Positions 1-5,019 of a stretch of DNA of 5,039 nt are shown here, in pieces. The DNA is from an uncultured Prevotella sp. GTDB lineage: Bacteria; Bacteroidota; Bacteroidia; Bacteroidales; Bacteroidaceae. Position numbers and translations under genes: made by a program. Numbering within the stretch: position 1 is the first letter of the stretch; every line of letters starts with the position of its first letter. The stretch is taken from positions 1-5,039 of the forward strand of contig CALIZL010000029.1 in the NCBI GenBank assembly GCA_938028745.1, read 5' to 3'. The notes under the pieces were generated by a model that was not told the origin of the DNA, made no database searches, and saw nothing but the letters and a program-made list of their open reading frames with translations.

Positions 1-391
1 TATCTACTTGCAATGTCTGCTTATCTTTCAGTTTTAAATTCAAAACGTAGAGTGGTGTTTTAGATTTTATTTCACTCTCAAAGCTTTTAGTTTTTTGTGC
101 ATCCAGTTTTTTTTCATCTTTAAAGTATTCTAAGTATACGCTGTCGGCTATATGCTGCTTTTGAGCAACATCTAAGCTGTCAACACCCGAACTACACATA
201 TCCACTAATAATTTGAATGTTTCTTTATGTCCTTTTTCTAACGATTTAGAATAAGACAAGACGATATTATCAATGTAAGAAGTGGAATCGAGCGCGCTAT
301 AAGCATGCTCAACCTGTTCAATTAATGTCTGAGCATTTGAAATGTAGAAAAACAGACTGCCCATGATGAAAATTATATATGCCCTTTTCAT
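1..391 (-). CDS. Exported protein of unknown function, N-terminal 130 residues (3' end beyond window)
   Basis: Reading the minus strand from the ATG at 391-389 gives 130 codons without a stop to the window edge, so the C-terminus is missing. The protein opens with MKRAYIIFIMGSLFFYISNA followed by QT. This is a clear type I signal peptide (basic n-region, hydrophobic core, likely cleavage after A20), so the product should be periplasmic or surface-associated. The mature part is polar and probably helical to about residue 110. It is rich in Lys, Asp, Ser and Glu, has one cysteine at residue 66, and turns into an alternating beta-like stretch (PLYVLNLKLKDKQTLQVD) at the edge. No family was recognised; the final stretch could begin a beta-rich domain, but this is a guess. 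A second ATG ten codons in is less likely as the start because it would remove the basic n-region. The IS copy A end lies 13 bp upstream, so the native promoter region has probably been displaced. The gene has the same orientation as the barrel/GLPGLI operon. Confidence 0.75.
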   Translation of the reverse strand, partial: MKRAYIIFIMGSLFFYISNAQTLIEQVEHAYSALDSTSYIDNIVLSYSKSLEKGHKETFKLLVDMCSSGVDSLDVAQKQHIADSVYLEYFKDEKKLDAQKTKSFESEIKSKTPLYVLNLKLKDKQTLQVD

Positions 392-404
392 ATTTACTTT
401 AATC

Positions 405-422
405 GAAGTCGTCTTGACTTTT
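405..422 (+). repeat. Left terminal inverted repeat of IS copy A
   Basis: This 18-base end matches the reverse complement of 794-811 at 16 positions. It contains its own small palindrome, AAGTC, five bases, then GACTT. The palindrome is conserved in the two other left ends at 4260 and 4324 although the five-base spacer changes in copy C, suggesting that the arms rather than the spacer are under constraint, for example as a transposase-binding site. Confidence 0.75.
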
Positions 423-438
423 AGTCTTTCTATAAATT

Positions 439-489
439 GAGAGGAGTTTATTATCTTTGTGCTACTAAACCAAGATAAACACTCCTCTC
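439..489 (+). promoter_or_regulatory. Inverted repeat (hairpin) ending at the transposase start codon, copy A
   Basis: The outer arms are GAGAGGAGT (439-447) and ACTCCTCTC (481-489), a perfect 9-bp stem. After a small internal loop, TTATCTT (451-457) pairs with AAGATAA (472-478), leaving a loop of about 14 bases. The 3' arm ends directly against the ATG at 490. The same layout recurs in copy C with a single mismatch. In an RNA containing both arms the stem would sit against the initiation site and should hinder translation. That regulatory role is inferred by analogy with IS10 and IS50, where read-through transcripts fold up the transposase start. Confidence 0.6.
452..459 (+). promoter_or_regulatory. 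Candidate -7 element of the transposase promoter, copy A
   Basis: TATCTTTG fits the Bacteroidetes -7 consensus TAnnTTTG exactly and lies 30 bp upstream of the transposase ATG. The -33 element is not convincing: TTTC at 426-429 has the right spacing, while TTG at 437-439 is too close. Transcription would start near 466, inside the hairpin loop, so the message would carry only the 3' arm of the inverted repeat. The equivalent box is altered in copies B (TGTCTTTG) and C (TCTCTTTG). Confidence 0.35.
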
Positions 490-784
490 ATGTACGAAGT
501 ACTGGACAAAGATACGATAAAATCTGAAATTCTGCCGCATTTGTCTGTGGCAAAACGTGGGTATGGCTCACAAAGTGACCGGGTGGAAGTCATTCAATGC
601 TTTCTCTATAAGCTGAAGACAGGTTGCTAAAGGCACATGATACCTGTTTCGTCCATCTACGGAGGGACAGTCCTACACGGCAAAACCGTGTATGCGCATT
701 TGTACTTAATCGATTTGATACGATGCTGTCTTGCTGGAAGGCATGAACTATATCGCATTCATAGTATTCTTTTCAAGAGAATAA
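490..784 (+). pseudogene. IS5-type transposase fragment, copy A (stop codon, internal deletion, frameshift)
   Basis: The frame starts at ATG 490 with MYEVLDKDTI and continues through a DUF4096-like helix-turn-helix region (VEVIQCFLYKLKTGC). It stops at TAA 628-630, where the conserved C-Q-W of copy C reads C-stop-R. Beyond the stop the same frame remains readable as HMIPVSS and VLHGKTVYAHL to about 702. It then joins, at roughly 700-711, a C-terminal piece in another frame, RFDTMLSCWK. One base seems lost at about 741, after which MNYIAFIVFFSRE runs to TAA 782-784. RFDT followed by W-K and an IAF stretch is the usual C-terminus of IS5-type transposases from Bacteroidetes. The whole DDE catalytic core lies in the deleted part, so no active enzyme can be made. 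Confidence 0.75.
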
Positions 785-793
785 GAAAGAGAG

Positions 794-811
794 AAAAGTA
801 AAGATGACTTC
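794..811 (-). repeat. Right terminal inverted repeat of IS copy A
   Basis: The sequence is AAAAGTAAAGATGACTTC, the inverted counterpart of 405-422 with two mismatches. It lies 10 bp beyond the transposase stop codon at 782-784, a usual position for an IS5-type right end. The octamer array begins immediately beyond it, sharing its last base. Confidence 0.7.
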
Positions 812-941
812 GTTAACTTGTCAACTCGTTAACTTGTCAATTCGTCAACTTGTCATCTCGTCAACTATTAAAGGTGAGAAAGCCGCCAAAGAGAACAACC
901 GAGTTCGCCCTAAACGGCCATACGCCCCAGACCCGCTATAA
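804..941 (+). CDS. Possible small protein of 45 residues, uncertain
   Basis: An open frame starts at ATG 804, inside the right end of IS copy A, and crosses the octamer array without a stop even though eight is not a multiple of three. It ends at TAA 939-941, overlapping the stop codon of the barrel gene on the other strand by 6 bp. The part encoded by the array is low-complexity (Leu, Val, Ser, Thr). The tail beyond it, KGEKAAKENNRVRPKRPYAP followed by DPL, is strongly basic and proline-rich and does not look random. No ribosome binding site or promoter is evident, and the start lies in IS sequence. It could be a real small peptide, a dispersed repeat that happens to be open, or chance. No known family was recognised. 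Confidence 0.2.
   Translation: MTSLTCQLVNLSIRQLVISSTIKGEKAAKENNRVRPKRPYAPDPL
811..866. repeat. Tandem octamer array, seven units of YGTYAACT
   Basis: Seven consecutive 8-bp units cover the interval: CGTTAACT, TGTCAACT, CGTTAACT, TGTCAATT, CGTCAACT, TGTCATCT, CGTCAACT. Units starting with C and T alternate strictly, so the array can also be read as a 16-bp repeat of 3.5 copies. The array lies between the right end of IS copy A and the 3' end of the barrel operon. The individual GTTAAC sites are palindromic, but no strong terminator hairpin forms. Function is unknown. It may be a dispersed intergenic repeat or simply a slippage-prone tract. Confidence 0.8.
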
Positions 942-3533
942 AAAGAACTTTATGCCGGCTATAACATATCCTGGCAATCTGTTTTCGGTGACAACCTCGT
1001 TATAATCGTTTCTGGATGCTATTCGCAGCCGGCGGTAGTTTCGGGTGTGAAGCATATTGTTCCCCTCAATAGATAAAGCCCAGCGTTTGAACGTGAACAT
1101 TGCTGTCAAACCCATGTCGAAGTTGCGAAATTCGTTCTGCCCCGACTGGTCAAGCATGTATGATAGTGGCAAACTCAGTTCGAAGCGTTCCTTTCTGATA
1201 GCCATTGGCTTTACGTACAACACATGTTCGGCATAGTTTATATGATTGTTGCTAATGCCAATCTTGCTTTGTTGCAAGTTAAGTTTATAGCCCACCTCTA
1301 TGTTTAGCAACGACTTAAATTTGGTAGCCAAAGCGAAAGTGCCATCAAATGTGGAAGAACGATTGTTGCTAAACATGTGTTGATAACTGTTTTGGTACAG
1401 AGAGTTGGACATTGTAGATTTGAAGGTCAGCACCAATGGTATGCGAAATCCCTTTTTGATGTTGAAATAGGCATATTGCGTGCAGCGGTCACGGTCTGCC
1501 TTTAATAAACTTGCCCTAACTCCGCGCCCGTCATTGTGATAGTCAAAGATGTAGGGCTTGTCTGTAAATGAGCATCCAAGGCTCGCGACGAACGTAAAGT
1601 CGTTAAGGATGTCGAAATAGTTCACGCCCAATTGTAACTTGTCTTTTCTGTGAAGGATGTTGTGTTGCTCCTCGAAAGCGGTGTATTGCCGATAGTCATC
1701 AATCATCAAGCCACGCATGAACACGTCATTGTCCGATTCATAGCCACTGCTGTAAGTGAGCGAAATGGAGTTGGTGGAACTAAATGCCAGTTCGATGTTG
1801 GCAACAGGCAACAATAACAGCCTGTTGTTTTCAAAGCGATTGTTAACGCTTGCCAACGTCAGCCCGCCATTCAGTCGCAACAGTCCGCTCTTCTTTGAGA
1901 AAGAGATGGTGTAATTGTACACATTGGTCGTTAGGAATTGTTTGGCAACATCAAATGTGTCGACGGATGCCGATGCCGATGCCATGTTACGGATGAGGTT
2001 CCACCCGCCCGCCATGTTTATCTGCCATGCCCGAGATAGCCTATGCACCCATGATGAGGACAAAAAGGCATTTATTAAAGTCTGCTTCTGTTTTTGGGCA
2101 ACATCGTAAACCGTTAAATCGTACAGCGTGTTGGCCGACTCAACATTTAGTTGCCGGCGGCTATTGCGATAGTCAAATTCCCCACTGACGGACAATAGGT
2201 CTTTGTTGTTCCAGTTCTTTACAACAGACATCCGTTGACTGAAATTCCACTCATGCAGCTTGCTCTCACAGTTGTAATTGTTTATGTGCCTATTGCTTGT
2301 CTGCGGCATGGCCGTTATTGTGGTGCGGCTGTCAAAGGCGGCATTGCCTGGCAGCATGCATTTAAGGTTCAAGCCCAGATGATGGAAACCTCGCCTTGCT
2401 GCTGATGTTTCGGAAAACGTTTCTGTTCGGCCTGTTTCCATGTAGGTTCTCCGATTGTCGTACTTACCATAGCTTTGGTCGAAATTAAATAGGTAATAGG
2501 CGTTTACTTTCAGTCGCTCGCTCGGGTTCCAGGCTATGTTTGAAGAGAGAAGCGCATTACGCCTTTTATATGAATTGATATCGTTCGTCAGAAACGATGG
2601 AAGGCCAGCACCAGTGTCTATCACTCGGTCTTGTCCGCCAAACGAGCGGGCATAATCATTAACGCTCCCCAAAAGTTTAATATAGTCAATGAGCGTCATA
2701 AACGCTTCACCCGTGTTGAAGTATTTTACATTGAAGCCCATCATGGCTTTGCTCCCAAACGAATATGCGTTAACTGTGGCCCGATAGTTTCTCGGCCATC
2801 CTCCTTGTAATTCGGCATTACCCGTGATGCGCCCTCGGTGAAGTGAGTCTATCTTAACATTCAGGGCATTTGCCTTGTGGGTGTTAAATCCGCTAAGAAG
2901 GGAGAACTCGCTGTAATTCTTCTGTAACTGGATTCCATCCACAATTTTGGCCGGCAGGTTATTGGTAATTTGCTCGTTCTTATCGCCAAAAAAGTCCTGC
3001 CCATCTATTAGAATTTTCTTAACCGCTTCCCCATTAACCGTTACTTGCCCTTTCTCATCAACGTCCATTCCAGGCAACTTGGCCAGAATATCCTTAAGCA
3101 CTTTCTCGTTTCCAGTGGTGTATTTCCCGATGTTATAGTCGATGGTGTCTCCACTCACCTTGATTCCAGGAGCACGCCCCGTAACGACTATCGTTTCGAG
3201 CATTTTGCTGTTAGGCTCCAACTTAACTAAAACACCATTTGTTTCTTCGCGCGTGGTTCGTGCGGTCTTGCTCTTGAAACCAATACACGATACCTTTATG
3301 AGCAGTTCTGTTGATGAAGAAGTTGTTTCCACTAAGAAAGAGCCATCATCAGATGTAATGGCATAACCCAAAAGCGCACTATCTGGGAGAGCATAGACCA
3401 TCACATTGGCAAATGACACGGGCGAGCCATCTGCCGAACTTACGACGGTCCCCCTTAGCTTGACATCGTTAGCCAAGCACCGTAAGGCAGCAAGCAGCAT
3501 CAACAATATGGAAACCAGGCCTTTCTTCTTCAT
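936..3533 (-). CDS. TonB-dependent-receptor-like outer membrane beta-barrel protein with carboxypeptidase-regulatory-like domain
   Basis: This 865-residue protein has a signal peptide (residues 1 to about 22, MKKKGLVSILLMLLAALRCL then AND) with no clear lipobox. A CarboxypepD_reg-like Ig-fold domain follows (about 25-107; GTVVSSADGSPVSFANV, SDDGSF, CIGFKS). Next comes a TonB-box-like segment, ETIVVTG (113-119), and a plug-like domain (about 125-205; GDTIDYNIGKY, LKDILAKLPGMDVDEKGQV, KKILIDGQDFFGD, NNLPAKIVDGIQL). The rest, from about 225, is a long barrel of alternating amphipathic strands ending in GIKFFL, a typical aromatic outer-membrane assembly C-terminus. The length fits this family, usually called outer membrane beta-barrel or TonB-dependent receptor. 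It is not a canonical SusC, and no SusD-like partner is present. It starts 3 bp after the stop of the GLPGLI gene and is therefore almost certainly co-transcribed and perhaps translationally coupled. The substrate is unknown; transport or anchoring across the outer membrane is inferred from the family. Confidence 0.9.
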   Translation of the reverse strand: MKKKGLVSILLMLLAALRCLANDVKLRGTVVSSADGSPVSFANVMVYALPDSALLGYAITSDDGSFLVETTSSSTELLIKVSCIGFKSKTARTTREETNGVLVKLEPNSKMLETIVVTGRAPGIKVSGDTIDYNIGKYTTGNEKVLKDILAKLPGMDVDEKGQVTVNGEAVKKILIDGQDFFGDKNEQITNNLPAKIVDGIQLQKNYSEFSLLSGFNTHKANALNVKIDSLHRGRITGNAELQGGWPRNYRATVNAYSFGSKAMMGFNVKYFNTGEAFMTLIDYIKLLGSVNDYARSFGGQDRVIDTGAGLPSFLTNDINSYKRRNALLSSNIAWNPSERLKVNAYYLFNFDQSYGKYDNRRTYMETGRTETFSETSAARRGFHHLGLNLKCMLPGNAAFDSRTTITAMPQTSNRHINNYNCESKLHEWNFSQRMSVVKNWNNKDLLSVSGEFDYRNSRRQLNVESANTLYDLTVYDVAQKQKQTLINAFLSSSWVHRLSRAWQINMAGGWNLIRNMASASASVDTFDVAKQFLTTNVYNYTISFSKKSGLLRLNGGLTLASVNNRFENNRLLLLPVANIELAFSSTNSISLTYSSGYESDNDVFMRGLMIDDYRQYTAFEEQHNILHRKDKLQLGVNYFDILNDFTFVASLGCSFTDKPYIFDYHNDGRGVRASLLKADRDRCTQYAYFNIKKGFRIPLVLTFKSTMSNSLYQNSYQHMFSNNRSSTFDGTFALATKFKSLLNIEVGYKLNLQQSKIGISNNHINYAEHVLYVKPMAIRKERFELSLPLSYMLDQSGQNEFRNFDMGLTAMFTFKRWALSIEGNNMLHTRNYRRLRIASRNDYNEVVTENRLPGYVIAGIKFFL
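1966..1983. repeat. In-frame hexanucleotide repeat, three copies of GATGCC
   Basis: GATGCC occurs three times in tandem inside the barrel gene and encodes Ala-Ser pairs (the MASASASVD stretch) on the minus strand. Because the unit is six bases, copy-number change would add or remove two residues without breaking the frame. In a barrel protein this could lie in a loop or turn. Confidence 0.6.
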
Positions 3534-3536
3534 CGC

Positions 3537-4229
3537 TTATCTGGCAAATGCTCGTTTTCTCAGTTGTTCAAACTGGTCCTTCGTAACTTCTTTCGCACGC
3601 TTTGGCTTGGCCACAGGCTGTGAAGACTTGGTGTTAATCGCTGTACATGTATAGATTGCGTGCTTGTCTTCCAAGTCGAGGATAAGCCCAGGGAGTCCAT
3701 AGTACAAGCCAGGGCCGTCTTGCACAGGGATTGACGGACAAAACCATGCTGTTATAGAGTCGCCGATGGTTGCTTTGTAAGCTTCAAGCCCCATTATCTT
3801 TTTCGACTTTGAACTCACTTTCCATTGATAGTGTGGCAAAAGATGTGTTATGGAATAGGTTCGTCCAAGCAAGTCTTTCAATTCCGTCGCCCTCATGTCA
3901 ACAAGGCTCTTGTAAACAGACACTTTCTCCTCGCTGTAAGAAGGGTTTACGATGATAATCCTCGGCCCATCATTTTGAGACAGCTCACCCTCTGAAACTA
4001 TTTGTTCAAAAGACGACATCCTTCCCTTTACAATCAGGCGGAAAGAATCTCGCTTCTCTGCTTGCAAATCATTCAAAAGCCCTTGATAGCCTCGGTTTTC
4101 TTTGGCTTGTTTAATCTTGTTGACAACTTCTTTTCTGGATTTAAAATATACAAAGTACTTAACCTCTATGCTCTGCGCAAAGGTGAGCATAGAAAGAAAC
4201 ATTAAGAATGGCAATAATAATAGTCTCAT
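3537..4229 (-). CDS. GLPGLI family exported protein
   Basis: The 230-residue product has a signal peptide (MRLLLLPFLMFLSMLTFA, then QS), placing it in the periplasm or on the surface. The family hallmark is at residues 178-183 in the context GPGLYYGLPGLILDLED, preceded by AWFCPSIPVQDGP (161-173). The usual upstream features of the family are also present: W136 in HYQWKV and a MGLEAYKATIGDSITAWF segment. The C-terminus (201-230) is a lysine- and arginine-rich tail. The length is normal for TIGR01200-type proteins, which are largely restricted to Bacteroidetes and have no established biochemical role. It is the first gene of the operon, with the outer-membrane barrel gene 3 bp downstream. This recurring pairing suggests that the two work together at the cell envelope. 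Only 30 bp separate its ATG from an IS left end, and I found no convincing TAnnTTTG promoter in the gap, so its promoter is either weak or altered by the insertion. Confidence 0.9.
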   Translation of the reverse strand: MRLLLLPFLMFLSMLTFAQSIEVKYFVYFKSRKEVVNKIKQAKENRGYQGLLNDLQAEKRDSFRLIVKGRMSSFEQIVSEGELSQNDGPRIIIVNPSYSEEKVSVYKSLVDMRATELKDLLGRTYSITHLLPHYQWKVSSKSKKIMGLEAYKATIGDSITAWFCPSIPVQDGPGLYYGLPGLILDLEDKHAIYTCTAINTKSSQPVAKPKRAKEVTKDQFEQLRKRAFAR

Positions 4230-4259
4230 ACTCGGTTAAATTGTTACAGTTCATACATA

Positions 4260-4323
4260 GAAGTCGTCTTGACTTTAATCTCTAAATTGAGAGAAGTTTA
4301 TTGTCTTTGTGATGTTAAACCAA
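4260..4323 (+). mobile_element. Orphan IS left end, copy B (64 bp)
   Basis: The end sequence GAAGTCGTCTTGACTTTA matches the left end of copy A at 17 of 18 positions. It continues with CTAAATTGAGAGAAGTTTAT and a run corresponding to 439-472 of copy A, then stops at ACCAA, exactly where copy C begins. Only the 5' arm of the hairpin is left, with one change (GAGAGAAGT). The rest of this copy is either deleted or displaced beyond copy C. Confidence 0.7.
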
Positions 4324-4357
4324 GAAGTCAGCTAGACTTTTAAAATCTCTTCAAATT

Positions 4358-4409
4358 GAGAGGAGTCTATTCTCTTTGTACTATAAAAACCAAGATAAAC
4401 ACTCCTCTC
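4358..4409 (+). promoter_or_regulatory. Inverted repeat (hairpin) ending at the transposase start codon, copy C
   Basis: The outer 9-bp stem is unchanged from copy A: GAGAGGAGT at 4358-4366 and ACTCCTCTC at 4401-4409, directly before ATG 4410. The inner stem TTCTCTT (4370-4376) against AAGATAA (4392-4398) has one mismatch, and the loop is slightly longer. Keeping the pairing while flanking bases diverge supports a functional structure, although two related copies are thin evidence. Confidence 0.55.
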
Positions 4410-5019
4410 ATGTACGAAGTACTGGACAAAGATACAATAAAATTCGAAATATTACCCCCTCTTATCTGTGGCAAAACGTGGGTATGTCTCAAAAAGTGAC
4501 CTGGTGGAAGTCATTCAATGCATTCTCTACAATTTGAAAACAGGCTGCCAATGGCATATGCTTCCTGTCTCATCTTTCTTCACAGGGAGAGTGTTGCATT
4601 ATAAAACTGTGTATGGCCATTTCCGCAAATGGTCGAGAAATGGTGAATGGGAGAAGGTGTGGGGCATCATTTTGCACCGTTATAGGTTTTTCTTGGACAT
4701 GTCCAGCGTGGAATTGGACGGCAGCCACACCACCGCCCTTCGCGGTGGGGAGTGCTGTGGGTATCAAGGACGCAAGAAAAGGAAGACGACCAATGCCATA
4801 TATGTCACCGACAGCCAGGGAATACCGCTTGCCATGTCCACTCCTGTTTCGGGTTCGCACAACGATGTTTACAACATCTCTGAGGTGCTTTCTGAGTTGT
4901 TCTCGGGGCTTAACTCCTCGGCCTTGATTGTTTCGGGACTCTTCCTTAACGCAGATGTGGGTTTTGAGTTTGCATTTGGCCATTATGAATCCATAATAGC
5001 CGTTCTATTCTTCATATAG
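4410..5019 (+). pseudogene. IS5-type transposase, copy C (frameshifted, lacking third catalytic motif)
   Basis: From ATG 4410 the frame reads MYEVLDKDTIKFEIL and then shifts at a run of five C (4455-4459). Relative to copy A there is one extra base, and the original frame ends at TGA 4497-4499. The correct continuation is open from 4468 (GTG) to TAG 5017-5019, 183 codons. It contains a DUF4096-like region (VIQCILYNLKTGCQWHMLP), the first catalytic Asp in VELDGSHTTAL (residue 84 of this segment), the KKRKTTNAIYVTDSQGIPLA strand region, and the second Asp in FLNADVGFE (residue 163). The expected third motif with the catalytic Glu and the RFDT...W-K C-terminus seen in copy A are absent. The last ~17 residues (FAFGHYESIIAVLFFI) do not resemble the family. 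GTG 4468 as a true start is unlikely because homology extends upstream. Confidence 0.75.

Larger units (their letters stand above)
405..811 (+). mobile_element. IS5-family insertion sequence remnant, copy A (internally deleted, both ends present)
   Basis: The outer ends are near-perfect inverted repeats. The left end reads GAAGTCGTCTTGACTTTT and the reverse complement of the right end reads GAAGTCATCTTTACTTTT, with 16 of 18 bases matching. The flanking C404 and G812 also complement. Between them lie the left-end hairpin, the first ~71 transposase codons and the last ~24 codons, so most of the central catalytic region is gone. The left half closely matches copy C at 4324 onward: about 50 bp around the transposase start differ by only a few bases. 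No convincing target-site duplication was found (TTTAAT on the left, TTAACT on the right). At 407 bp with intact ends it is non-autonomous, and could be moved only by a related transposase elsewhere. The IS5 assignment rests on the transposase motifs; the exact IS name is unknown. Confidence 0.8.

Noticed and set aside
398..818. Target-site duplication flanking IS copy A
   Set aside because: The flanks TTTAAT and TTAACT are both AT-rich and share TTAA, but not at matching positions next to the ends, so no duplication can be claimed.
811..866. CRISPR-like array
   Set aside because: The units are 8 bp and directly contiguous with no spacers; this is a simple tandem repeat.
867..935. Possible transcription terminator downstream of the barrel operon
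   Set aside because: I looked for a GC-rich stem followed by a T run on the minus strand. Only 3- to 4-bp stems without a U tract were found, so no terminator is called.
1915..2109. Small plus-strand frames inside the barrel gene (also 2947-3366)
   Set aside because: They are short antisense frames with no motifs, start signals or domain similarity.
3406..3654. 82-codon plus-strand frame across the junction of the GLPGLI and barrel genes
   Set aside because: It is antisense to two well-supported genes, covering the signal peptide of one and the tail of the other; no independent evidence supports it.
4613..4927. 104-codon plus-strand frame inside the copy C transposase
   Set aside because: It overlaps the motif-bearing transposase frame in another phase and its translation is proline/arginine-rich without family resemblance.
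4570..4983. 137-codon open frame on the minus strand opposite the copy C transposase
   Set aside because: It is antisense to a frame with clear IS5 transposase motifs, has no recognisable domain or signal, and follows from the codon pattern of the real gene.
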